DNA of 64,000 bases from JAFGRU01 sp016934985 (GCA_963665045.2 CAXXJQ010000008.1:62001-126000); one strand, 5' to 3'. Counted from the stretch's first letter, positions 54,979 to 62,339 are shown. Program-made: numbers and translations. The notes: generated from the letters alone by a model not told the origin.

Positions 54979-55680
54979 CTAGGGTTTTACTGCACAGACG
55001 GCCACATAGTCGCCTGATTGATAGCCCTCAACGGGATCTTCCGGGCTGGTATCGGAAAAACAGGGGTGCCTGGTTAGAGTCTGCGCATAAGCGAGGTCTG
55101 TAAAGCCGCTTTTCAGGGCCGCATCAATTTTATCCTGGGTGGGCCGCCAGTTGGCACCGCCTGCAAGTTCAATAGGGTAAGGGTCCTGGGGCAGGACACC
55201 GCGCAAACGCTCATCCGTCCAGGTGCCGTAGGCCCCGCCAAGACGGTACAGGACTCCGTATGAGCTTTCTGCCGGAATATCAATGAGAAGAAGCCTGCCG
55301 CCAGTCTTCAACAGGCGGTGGGCTTCAGCCACGGCCGTATCCAGATCGGCAATGTAGCCGGGGGAACCGTTGAACATAACGGTGTCGTAGATGCCGTCCT
55401 CAATGGGCATTTTTTCCGCGCCGGCCTCTATTACCGTCATGCCGCGTTTACGGGCGATTTCTCCCATTGGTGGGGATGGCTCCAGTCCTTCTGTTATGGA
55501 AATGCCGTACTGCTTCTGGAGCAGTTGCTCAAACAAGCCGGTTCCGCAGCCTACGCTCAAGGTTCTGCCGGGGTTGCTTCCCAGCACATGAGCCACCAGG
55601 CGCAGCTCCGATTCCAGGACGGCCTCATTTCTTTGAAACCATGCGTCGTACGCATCTGAATGTTCGTCAAAGGTAATCAT
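54979..55680 (-). CDS. Class I SAM-dependent methyltransferase
   Basis: 233 residues, UbiE/methyltransferase-11 type. RTLSVGCGTGLFEQLLQKQY is the SAM-binding motif I, YDTVMFNGSPGYIADLDTAV motif II, LLKTGGRLLLIDIP the following strand. I chose the ATG at 55680, preceded by GAGAGA, rather than the upstream in-frame start at 55776. The partner gene is the TenA family protein just downstream. The substrate is unknown; ubiquinone-type substrates are not indicated by context. Confidence 0.85.
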   Translation of the reverse strand: MITFDEHSDAYDAWFQRNEAVLESELRLVAHVLGSNPGRTLSVGCGTGLFEQLLQKQYGISITEGLEPSPPMGEIARKRGMTVIEAGAEKMPIEDGIYDTVMFNGSPGYIADLDTAVAEAHRLLKTGGRLLLIDIPAESSYGVLYRLGGAYGTWTDERLRGVLPQDPYPIELAGGANWRPTQDKIDAALKSGFTDLAYAQTLTRHPCFSDTSPEDPVEGYQSGDYVAVCAVKP

Positions 55681-56106
55681 TTTCTCTCTCGTCGTTAAAA
55701 TATTAAAATTGCATGCTATTAAAATTGCCGAAGGCAATAAAAAATAATATTTTCCGGCACCCACAGCCGCCGACACCCGGGAAAATAAAATTGGTCTAAC
55801 CTTTTAATTCAGCAGGACTTCCATGTCAACCCAAAATCTTATAGCAAAAAGCTGGCGTTCCGCCAATCTGATGTTTTTAAACAAGTTTTTACAAAGCCAG
55901 GCAGTCACTGTAAATGTCATCTCGCAGTTTTTAAAATATCAGGGGCGGAAGTAGATTGGGGCCGGTTTACTGTTGCTTGATCGCGCTTTTTGGCGGAGGA
56001 AAGATTTTCCCATGGAAAGAATTCAATATTTTTAATATGGTATGAAGGATTGCATATTTAAACCAGGTTCCTACCTCAGGGTACCTCCCCAGGTAAGGAG
56101 TTCAAA
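55681..56106. other. Intergenic region between divergent units, no gene seen
   Basis: 426 bp, AT-rich, with no credible ORF. It separates the methyltransferase/TenA pair from the toxin-antitoxin island and probably holds promoters for both. No structured element recognised. Confidence 0.4.
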
Positions 56107-56532
56107 ATGAAAGATATTCGCTGGAAGCAACGTTTCAGTAATTTTACCATGGCCCTTCAAACCCTTCACAGGGCCGTCGATCTGTCCAAACAGCGCGATT
56201 TGTCTGAGCTGGAGCAACAAGGGCTGATTCAAGGTTTTGAATTCACCCATGAACTCGCGTGGAATGTGTTTAAGGACTACCTTGAAGAACAGGGCTTTGT
56301 CGGCATTATCGGTTCCAAAAACGCAACCCGAGAAGCTTTCAAAAATGGTTTGGTTGGCGAAGGCGATGCTTGGATGGATATGATCAAGGCCCGAAATTTG
56401 ACTTCTCACACTTACAACACAAGTCTTGCGGCGGATATCGTGAAGGACATATTGACGCGTTTTTATCCTGCCTTTACGGATATGGAGCAGCGTTTTTCCC
56501 AGTTGCGGGATCGGGAGGAAGGCGAAACGTGA
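56107..56532 (+). CDS. hepT: HepT-like HEPN domain toxin
   Basis: 141 residues, helical HEPN family (nucleotidyltransferase substrate-binding type). RNLTSHTYN contains the RX4HXY motif: Arg and His form the RNase site, and the Tyr is the residue adenylylated by the MntA partner in studied type VII systems. AAGGAG precedes the ATG. Its stop overlaps the start of the nucleotidyltransferase gene. Toxin role is inferred from the pair and motif. Confidence 0.85.
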   Translation: MKDIRWKQRFSNFTMALQTLHRAVDLSKQRDLSELEQQGLIQGFEFTHELAWNVFKDYLEEQGFVGIIGSKNATREAFKNGLVGEGDAWMDMIKARNLTSHTYNTSLAADIVKDILTRFYPAFTDMEQRFSQLRDREEGET

Positions 56533-56834
56533 ATTTCGGGTTGTCTGCCTCTAATATCGCCAAGATTCGCGGGGTTTTTTCCCGGTTTCCAACCGTGGAA
56601 AAAGCAGCCCTTTACGGTTCACGTGCCAGGGGGAATTTTAAGAAAGGATCGGATATAGACCTGACCCTTTTTGGCGAAAATCTCACTACACAAGAGCTTG
56701 GCGCAATCGCCGATGAGCTTGACGACCTGCTTTTGCCGTACACTATTGATCTTTCCATCTATGAGCATATAGACAATGCCGGGTTGCGCGAGCATATCGA
56801 CCGTGTCGGGCAGGTCTTTTACGAAAAAGATTAA
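56529..56834 (+). CDS. mntA: MntA-like minimal nucleotidyltransferase antitoxin
   Basis: 101 residues from GTG at 56529, overlapping the HEPN stop by four bases. ALYGSRARGNFKKGSDIDLT is the GSX10DXD catalytic motif of minimal nucleotidyltransferases, needed to add AMP to the HepT tyrosine. A later LPYTIDLSIYEH provides a third acidic residue. Translational coupling with hepT, and the toxin-first order, are typical. It ends 170 bp before the IS110 transposase. Confidence 0.85.
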   Translation: MNFGLSASNIAKIRGVFSRFPTVEKAALYGSRARGNFKKGSDIDLTLFGENLTTQELGAIADELDDLLLPYTIDLSIYEHIDNAGLREHIDRVGQVFYEKD

Positions 56835-56931
56835 TAGAGGGGTAAATGAAGTTAATAAACGGTCCCTGTTGGGGCCGGTTATTTTCCGCTTTTCCTTCAG
56901 ACATAATGGCTGTCAGCCAGTAGAAAATAAG

Positions 56932-57009
56932 TGACCTGCCCCTTGCAAACGTGGATTATGTGAGGATCATTGATACCCACACAGAGCCATAACCAAGGAG
57001 GCAGGTCAT
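56932..57009 (+). promoter_or_regulatory. Leader stem that covers the transposase ribosome site
   Basis: TGACCTGCCCCTT at 56932-56944 can pair with AAGGAGGCAGGTCA at 56995-57008, which includes the Shine-Dalgarno AAGGAGG and the A of the start codon. The pairing would block translation initiation. It lies within the left non-coding end of the IS110 element, where guide (bridge) RNAs are also encoded in the IS110 group. Confidence 0.6.
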
Positions 57010-58123
57010 GAAAAAGAATAACATTTTTGTTGGTCTTGATGTTCACAAAAATTCCATTCATGTTGCGTTGGCCGATGATGGCCGCCATGGCGATGTACGC
57101 TCTTATGGCACCATCGAAGGCGATCTCGTGGCACTCCACAAGGTTGTTCGAAAACTGCAAAGTACTGGAGCGACCCTGCACTTTGTTTATGAAGCCGGAC
57201 CTTGCGGTTACGATATTTACCGCTCTTTGACAAGCCAAGGCCTTGACTGTACGGTCGTAGCGCCCTCAAAAATCCCGCGGAAAAGCGGGGACCGGATCAA
57301 AAATGATCGCCGTGATGCCGTTAACCTGGCCCGCCTGCACCGTTCGGGAGAACTGACGGCCGTTTACGTTCCGACCGCAGAAGATGAAGCCATGCGGGAT
57401 CTGACTCGGGGCCGTGAAGATGCCGTCAAAGCCCTCCGCGTTGCCAGACAACTGCTGCTGGCCTTTTTGCTTCGCCACGGCTATCACTACAGCGGTCAAT
57501 CCTATTGGAGCAAAGCCCACTTCAACTGGATTGCCGATATCAAAATGCCGCATCGGGCCCAGCAGGTTGCGCTCCAGGAATATGTTCATGGAATCCAGGA
57601 ACAGCTGGGTCGCGTACAGCGGCTTTCCGGGCAGATTCGGGATCTGATCCCGGATTGGCAACTGGCCCCACTCGTAGGCGCCCTGCAGGCCCTGCGGGGG
57701 GTTTCCCTGATTGTTGCCGCGACAACGGTGGCCGAACTCGGCGACCTGACCCGATTTGCATCGGCAAAACAGTTAATGGCTTATCTGGGACTGGTGCCCA
57801 GCGAACACTCCACCGGAGACAGTATCCGCCGGGGCGGTATCACCAAAACCGGCAATGGACATGTTCGGCGCGCCCTCACGGAAGCCGCTCATGCCTATAG
57901 CCATCCGCCCCGGGAGAGTCGAGTCCTGCTGGCTCGCCTGGAGGGTCTGTCCCAGGAAGTCCGGCAGATTGCCTGGAAAGCACAGCTTCGGCTCTGTGGA
58001 CGCTTTAGAAGACTGATGGCCAGGGGGAAGAATCGAAAAACAGTGGTCATAGCTACGGCTCGTGAGCTGGTCGCCTTCATGTGGGCCATTGCGCAGGTCA
58101 TTCAGCCAGGGTCCCGAGCATAG
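57008..58123 (+). CDS. IS110 family transposase
   Basis: 371 residues. Residues 1-150 are the DEDD RuvC-like domain (NNIFVGLDVHKNSIHVALAD, VYEAGPCGYDIYRSLTSQG, DRIKNDRRDAVNLARLHRSG). Residues about 220-330 are the Transposase_20 domain (LRGVSLIVAATTVAELGDLT, YLGLVPSEHSTGDSIRRGGI), which carries the catalytic serine. The frame is complete, so it is likely functional. IS110 enzymes excise and insert with a structured guide RNA. Its last 143 codons recur at 61302. Confidence 0.92.
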   Translation: MKKNNIFVGLDVHKNSIHVALADDGRHGDVRSYGTIEGDLVALHKVVRKLQSTGATLHFVYEAGPCGYDIYRSLTSQGLDCTVVAPSKIPRKSGDRIKNDRRDAVNLARLHRSGELTAVYVPTAEDEAMRDLTRGREDAVKALRVARQLLLAFLLRHGYHYSGQSYWSKAHFNWIADIKMPHRAQQVALQEYVHGIQEQLGRVQRLSGQIRDLIPDWQLAPLVGALQALRGVSLIVAATTVAELGDLTRFASAKQLMAYLGLVPSEHSTGDSIRRGGITKTGNGHVRRALTEAAHAYSHPPRESRVLLARLEGLSQEVRQIAWKAQLRLCGRFRRLMARGKNRKTVVIATARELVAFMWAIAQVIQPGSRA

Positions 58124-58462
58124 CAATTTATATCAAAGATCGACGTTTAAAAAAATCCAGCAAGGAGGCAGCGAGAAACCTGCATAAAATACATCCCAGG
58201 TCAGAGCCAGAGACGCGATCACGTTCAGGAGAACCCTCGAGAAGGCTGTGCGAATAAGGCCAAAACGCCGAATTTCCGACTTCAGAGCGAGGCAGCTCCG
58301 CGACGAAGCCAAGTCATGCGGTATCCAACCCGCGTATATCAGAGTGATCAAACGTCGTCACCAGATCCCGTCTCTGCCTGTGCCCTGGGGTAACAAACAA
58401 GGCAAAAACCCTGAAAAGCAAGGGCGGGGACGTGTTTATTCTATTGACAACTGACAGCCATA
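58124..58462 (+). ncRNA. IS110 3' non-coding tail, possible guide-RNA region
   Basis: About 340 bp after the transposase, conserved almost base for base in the second copy (61734-62072). A 68-residue open frame inside (58248-58454) is not coding-like. In the IS1111 branch of IS110 elements the guide RNA is encoded downstream of the transposase; which branch this element belongs to is not settled by eye. Right end not defined. Confidence 0.35.
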
Positions 58463-58620
58463 TCAGCCTTCGGACGAATAACCTGATTAATCTTTTGCCC
58501 CTTCCCATTAACAGGAGTATTTTATGTAAGGTTTAATGGTGGTTTGAAGTAGGGAAAGGGGAAAAAATTGGCAGGCAAGCCGCTATAGCTTGAAGTAGCC
58601 AGATAGCGGGTTTTTTGTGC
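58463..58620 (+). repeat. Cassette-like repeat R1 (degenerate)
   Basis: Runs from TCAGCCTTCGG through AACAGGAGTATTTTATG to a hairpin CCGCTATAGCTT...AGCCAGATAGCGG followed by a short G and T run. It is a degenerate member of the unit also at 59215 and 61033; the internal reading frame is interrupted by a stop. Confidence 0.7.
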
Positions 58621-58729
58621 AATAGGGGGACTGGCGGCAAATTTTGATCTTGCCTTCTTACAGGCCTGACCCTACTCACTTCGAAGATCAATTACAACGG
58701 AAGCCTAACAGATGCCCCCGGGAAATTTT

Positions 58730-59032
58730 ATGCCGAAATTGATGTGCTGGATTACAGCCTGTCCTGGACTGCCCGACAATCAGCGTTTCTGGGACATGGT
58801 TCGTATTGATGCTCAACCCCACCGCCTGTCTCTGGATATCGACCAGGAATCGGATGCGTTGATCCTTGATCTTCAGAAAGAGGGAATTATCGGCAAAAAA
58901 GCCGCAGCCAAAAGTTTCCGTTTCGAGTGGATGGATGACAAGGTTCTACGCCTGGTCTATCTGTTCAGCAAAAAACCGATCCCCCTGTTGCAGATCAACC
59001 TGCCGGCCGACTATCAGCAGGAGCTTTTCTGA
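58730..59032 (+). CDS. Small conserved protein, unknown (copy 1)
   Basis: 100 residues starting MPKLMCWITACPGLPDNQRF and ending NLPADYQQELF. The ATG at 58730 is favoured because copy 2 lacks the upstream ATG at 58712 but keeps this one. Copy 2 (62340) is nearly identical: I see changes such as L/R, M/T and Y/H. A mixed alpha/beta fold is likely, with no motif I can name. It lies between toxin-antitoxin loci, which makes an addiction or defence role possible but unproven. Confidence 0.65.
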   Translation: MPKLMCWITACPGLPDNQRFWDMVRIDAQPHRLSLDIDQESDALILDLQKEGIIGKKAAAKSFRFEWMDDKVLRLVYLFSKKPIPLLQINLPADYQQELF

Positions 59033-59040
59033 AAATTGGA

Positions 59041-59135
59041 GGGTGAATAGCGAGACTATTCGCCCTAAAAATTTTGGGAATATGAACCGATTTACCTTCT
59101 TTGCAGTAGATTCATTCCCAAGCTCGATAGTCTTC
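59041..59135 (+). repeat. Hairpin plus inner part of the dispersed repeat, copy E
   Basis: A stem-loop (GAATAG...CTATTCGCCC, degenerate left arm) follows the small gene and probably acts as terminator. Then CGATTTACCTTCTTTGCA and TTCATTCCCAAGCTCGATAG resemble the inner and right parts of the extragenic repeat family. Confidence 0.5.
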
Positions 59136-59157
59136 TCACAAGATGAAAAGGAATGGG

Positions 59158-59174
59158 GGTCCTGATATGCGTAC
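59158..59174 (+). pseudogene. Relic of a toxin-antitoxin junction
   Basis: The 17 bases GGTCCTGATATGCGTAC are identical to 60551-60567, which is the end of the TumE-like gene, its stop TGA and the start of the antitoxin gene. No gene surrounds this copy, so it appears to be a decayed remnant. It is preserved in copy 2 (62768-62784). Confidence 0.5.
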
Positions 59175-59214
59175 CGGTCTAATAGCCCGCTTAACCCCCG
59201 CTTTCCACAACAGT

Positions 59215-59380
59215 CTTCAGCCACCGGACTAATTACCTGATAATCCTCTTGCCCCTTCCATCAACAGGAGTATTTTATGAAAGGTTTAATGTTGGTTTGA
59301 AGTAGGGAAAGGGGAAAAGATGGACAGGCAAGCCGCTATAGCTGGAAAAAGCCAGATAGCGGTTTTTTTGTGAAAGTTGG
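59215..59380 (+). repeat. Cassette-like repeat R2 with terminator hairpin
   Basis: Starts CTTCAGCCACCGGACTAATT, then AACAGGAGTATTTTATG, and ends in the hairpin CCGCTATAGCTGG...CCAGATAGCGG with TTTTTTT. It is about 95% the same as R5 at 62825. A short frame (59320-59373) codes for MDRQAAIAGKSQIAVFL with a GGGGA ribosome site. Confidence 0.75.
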
Positions 59381-59458
59381 GTGTCTGAAGAAATTTCTTG
59401 ATATTTCAACAATGCAAGCCTGACGCCTACTTGACCATATTTAATATTGGCAAAAAAC

Positions 59459-59587
59459 TGTTGACGGTTTTCGGGTTTCCAATGACGATTGACCATTGAC
59501 AAATGACGATTCAAACCCGAGCAATGACTATTGACGGTTCACCCTGGCTCAACAACAAATGACACTTAAAAATTGACCACTGACGGG
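59459..59587 (+). repeat. Degenerate TGAC heptamer array (copy 1)
   Basis: Ten TGAC tetramers lie in 129 bp, several spaced exactly seven bases (ATGACGA, TTGACCA, TTGACAA, ATGACGA). Copy 2 is at 63086-63214. Isolated units of the same type occur near 58444, 60196 and 61000. Confidence 0.7.
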
Positions 59588-59658
59588 TCTGGGTTTCCCT
59601 AACAGCTTTCAGCCTTAGGGCAACCAACCAAAACAAAGGACCATAATCTCCCTTGACC

Positions 59659-59973
59659 TTATGCGGCGCTCATTGGCTCAATTTTTTTAAGTTCCTTTTG
59701 GTAAAGCTGTTGAGAATCCCAGAGGTCGCGTGCATTTTGGGCGTTAAGCCAGAACTGCGGCGAATTGCCGAAAAGCCTGGATAAGCGCAGGGCCATTACA
59801 GGGGTAATGGATCGTCTTTCCCTGAGAATTTCATTGATTGTCTGACGCGATACACCCAGGGCATTCGCCAGGGATGCAGTCGTCAGATGGAAATCCGGCA
59901 TAAAATCCTCACGCAGGATTTCTCCGGGATGGGTCGGAGGAATGGTTCGTTTTTCTGTGTTTGCTAAAGTCAT
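59659..59973 (-). CDS. higA: HigA-type HTH antitoxin (copy 1)
   Basis: 104 residues, XRE helix-turn-helix of the HigA family. PPTHPGEILREDFMPDFHLT is the HigA signature, LANALGVSRQTINEILRERR the HTH and FGNSPQFWLNAQNARDLWDS the dimer end. AGGA lies upstream of the ATG. The toxin gene that should precede it is deleted internally (59985-60045), so this antitoxin is an orphan and may act as a repressor of its own promoter. Confidence 0.9.
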   Translation of the reverse strand: MTLANTEKRTIPPTHPGEILREDFMPDFHLTTASLANALGVSRQTINEILRERRSITPVMALRLSRLFGNSPQFWLNAQNARDLWDSQQLYQKELKKIEPMSAA

Positions 59974-59984
59974 GGTGTTAGTCC

Positions 59985-60045
59985 TTAATGATAGTCGGTT
60001 ATTTCAAACCATTTGAGTTTCTTTGTCGGCAAATGTTTTGATCAT
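59985..60045 (-). pseudogene. HigB toxin remnant with internal deletion (copy 1)
   Basis: On the minus strand the start reads MIKTFADKETQM, the usual first residues of HigB, then a stop. In another frame the last residues read FEITDYH and stop, the usual HigB end. About 70 codons are missing between them and the junction is out of frame. It lies 11 bp before higA. Both copies have the same deletion. Confidence 0.75.
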
Positions 60046-60057
60046 GACTCAATGATA

Positions 60058-60075
60058 AACTGTCACGTGATAGTT
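60058..60075. promoter_or_regulatory. HigA operator palindrome (copy 1)
   Basis: AACTGTCACGTGATAGTT is an 18-bp palindrome with one mismatched pair, 13 bp upstream of the toxin-remnant start. HigA proteins bind such sites to repress their operon. Confidence 0.6.
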
Positions 60076-60276
60076 GCCAATCGGGTTTGTTATCCAAAGG
60101 ACCGGTTAAATAATATTTTTCTCCGCGTTCTTCGCGATCTCTGCGGGCAAAAGATTTTCTCCAACAACCTTCAGCCTTCCTGCCTGGTTTTCATGACCAT
60201 TAACGGTTGACGATTCAACCTTTTCTTTTTTCAGGTTGGATTGACAGTTCTGCCAAGTGTTGGTATTGTTGCCAAC

Positions 60277-60558
60277 ATGGCGGCTGAGTTGCTACTCAAA
60301 GAACACCTGGTGATTGGCGAAGATGCGTTCGTTGAGCTGATAATTTGGCGTTTGCCTTCACCTGCGATGAGCAGCTGGCACGCCTTCCAGTACAGGTTCG
60401 CGTTGGTAGTCGAAGGGAAATGCGTCCTTTGCTATGATAATGAGCCGGGAAAAGGCGACCAAAAACATTATGGTGGAAAAGAAATACCCTACGAATTCAC
60501 CACACCCGGGCAGCTGATGGATGATTTCTGGCGAGATGTTGAGAAATGGAGGTCCTGA
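60277..60558 (+). CDS. TumE-like (DUF6516) toxin
   Basis: 93 residues from ATG 60277; the frame is open upstream to TTG 60241 but copy 2 offers no better start. The protein reads MAAELLLKEHLVIGEDAFVE, then YRFALVVEGKCVLCYDNEPG, matching the DUF6516/TumE toxins. The partner gene begins 1 bp after its stop. The toxin role rests on family and gene order; the start codon is uncertain and the ribosome site weak. Confidence 0.75.
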   Translation: MAAELLLKEHLVIGEDAFVELIIWRLPSPAMSSWHAFQYRFALVVEGKCVLCYDNEPGKGDQKHYGGKEIPYEFTTPGQLMDDFWRDVEKWRS

Positions 60559-60559
60559 T

Positions 60560-60901
60560 ATGCGTACAGTGACACTAGTGGTATCATCGTTGGAGAATAC
60601 CCGGACACGAGTAAAAGAGTCATTTTCCGGGAAGGCCCAGGGGACATTCATAAGTTTTGAGTCTCCCGCGCTTCTTTTCAAGGTGCTTTCCGGCAAACGC
60701 TGGGAACTGCTCAAGCTCATGACCGGCGCCGGTCCCATGGCGATTCGGGAGGCGGCCCGGCGCAGCGGAAGGGATGTGAAATCCGTCCACATGGACGTTC
60801 ACGCCCTGCTGAACGCCGGCATTCTCGAAAAGACCGAAAACGGTCTGGTCGAGTTCCCTTATGATGCCGTCCATGTCGATTTCACCCTGAAGGCCGCCTG
60901 A
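60560..60901 (+). CDS. TumA-like winged-helix antitoxin (HVO_A0114 type)
   Basis: 113 residues. The second half is a winged helix: LLKLMTGAGPMAIREAARRS, then HMDVHALLNAGILEKTENGL. This matches the HVO_A0114 family of DNA-binding proteins that are encoded directly after TumE/DUF6516 toxins. GGAGGT lies eight bases before the ATG, inside the toxin's last codons. It probably neutralises the toxin and represses the operon. Confidence 0.8.
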   Translation: MRTVTLVVSSLENTRTRVKESFSGKAQGTFISFESPALLFKVLSGKRWELLKLMTGAGPMAIREAARRSGRDVKSVHMDVHALLNAGILEKTENGLVEFPYDAVHVDFTLKAA

Positions 60902-61032
60902 TTCGTAATCAGTCGGTTACAGCCATTTTTAGGAATACAGCCGGACCCGCTGGAACCTGTTTTTGTTTGCCTTCCTACCGCTTCTGGCTTTTTACAAATG
61001 ACAATTAACAAGTGACTTTTGACGGGTTTTAC

Positions 61033-61255
61033 CTTCAGCCTTCGGCCTAATAACCTGATTATCCCCTTGCGCCTTCCCATCAACAGGAGTATTTTAATAA
61101 AGATTTAATGTTTGCCTGAACCAGGAGAGGGAACGATGCTCAAGCGAACCGCTATAGCTGGAAAAGACCAGATAGCGGTTTTTTTGTGAAAGTTGGGAAC
61201 CTGAAGAAACCCTTGGTACTTCAAGAACTCAGGCCTGACACCACACTGTTACAGC
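61033..61255 (+). repeat. Cassette-like repeat R3 with terminator hairpin
   Basis: Starts CTTCAGCCTTCGGCCTAATA, continues CAACAGGAGTATTTTA and ends with CCGCTATAGCTGG...CCAGATAGCGG plus TTTTTTT (to about 61186), then a further 65 bp also shared with R2. It lies after the TumA-like gene. A frame at 61136-61189 codes for MLKRTAIAGKDQIAVFL, similar to the peptide in R2. Confidence 0.75.
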
Positions 61256-61301
61256 GGTCTGCTTCCAGCAAGAGTCAAACGGCGACTTGACCCCTTCACT
61301 A

Positions 61302-61733
61302 CTGCGGGGGGTTTCCCTGATTGTTGCCGCGACAACGGTGGCCGAACTCGGCGACCTGACCCGATTTGCATCGGCAAAACAGTTAATGGCTTATCTGGGA
61401 CTGGTGCCCAGCGAACACTCCACCGGAGACAGTATCCGCCGGGGCGGTATCACCAAAACCGGCAATGGACATGTTCGGCGCGCCCTCACGGAAGCCGCTC
61501 ATGCCTATAGCCATCCGCCCCGGGAGAGTCGAGTCCTGCTGGCTCGCCTGGAGGGTCTGTCCCAGGAAGTCCGGCAGATTGCCTGGAAAGCACAGCTTCG
61601 GCTCTGTGGACGCTTTAGAAGACTGATGGCCAGGGGGAAGAATCGAAAAACAGTGGTCATAGCTACGGCTCGTGAGCTGGTCGCCTTCATGTGGGCCATT
61701 GCGCAGGTCATTCAGCCAGAGTCCCGAGCATAG
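61302..61733 (+). pseudogene. 5'-truncated IS110 transposase (copy 2)
   Basis: 432 bp matching 57692-58123 with one base difference seen (GGG to GAG near the end, Gly to Glu). It lacks the DEDD domain and cannot be an active transposase. It marks the junction of the duplicated segment. Confidence 0.9.
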
Positions 61734-62072
61734 CAATTTATATCAAAGATCGACGTTTAAAAAAATCCAGCAAGGAGGCAGCGAGAAACCTGCATAAAAT
61801 ACATCCCAGGTCAGAGCCAGAGACGCGATCACGTTCAGGAGAACCCTCGAGAAGGCTGTGCGAATAAGGCCAAAACGCCGAATTTCCGACTTCAGAGCGA
61901 GGCAGCTCCACGACGAAGCCAAGTCATGCGGTATCCAACCCGCGCATATCAGAGTGATCAAACGTCGTCACCAGATCCCGTCTCTGCCTGTGCCCTGGGG
62001 TAACAAACAAGGCAAAAACCCTGAAAAGCAAGGGCGGGGACGTGTTTATTCTATTGACAACTGACAGCCATA
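61734..62072 (+). ncRNA. IS110 3' non-coding tail, copy 2
   Basis: Almost identical to 58124-58462 (two or three base changes seen, such as GCGACG to ACGACG). It follows a dead transposase, so any guide RNA from it would need the intact enzyme in trans. Confidence 0.35.
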
Positions 62073-62230
62073 TCAGCCTTCGGACGAATAACCTGATTAA
62101 TCTTTTGCCCCTTCCCATTAACAGGAGTATTTTATGTAAGGTTTAATGGTGGTTTGAAGTTGGGAAAGGGGAAAAAATTGGCAGGCAAGCCGCTATAGCT
62201 TGAAGTAGCCAGATTGCGGTTTTTTTGTGC
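62073..62230 (+). repeat. Cassette-like repeat R4 (copy of R1)
   Basis: Same as R1 with a few changes, including TAGCGGG to TTGCGGT at the hairpin's right arm. Confidence 0.7.
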
Positions 62231-62339
62231 AATAGGGGGACTGGCGGCAAATTTTGATCTTGCCTTCTTACAGGCCTGACCCTACTCACTTCGAAGATCA
62301 ATTACAACGGAAGCCTAACAGATACCCCCGGGAAATTTT

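Larger units (their letters stand above)
57692..61301 (+). repeat. 3.6-kb duplicated segment, copy 1
   Basis: Begins inside the IS110 transposase (codon about 229) and holds its 3' half, tail, small ORF, HigA locus and the TumE/TumA-like pair. It matches 61302 onward at an offset of 3,610 bp, rising to about 3,628 bp after small insertions. Homology starts abruptly at CTGCGGGGGG. Confidence 0.9.

Noticed and set aside
54942..55776. Thiamin riboswitch upstream of the TenA family gene
   Set aside because: No CTGAGA-type thi-box was found in the short gap or upstream of the methyltransferase.
58248..58454. 68-codon open frame in the IS110 tail
   Set aside because: Arg/Pro/Lys-rich, no ribosome site; conservation between copies is explained by the whole segment being duplicated.
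59459..59587. CRISPR-like array
   Set aside because: Repeats are seven bases and degenerate, without constant spacers; no cas genes are present.
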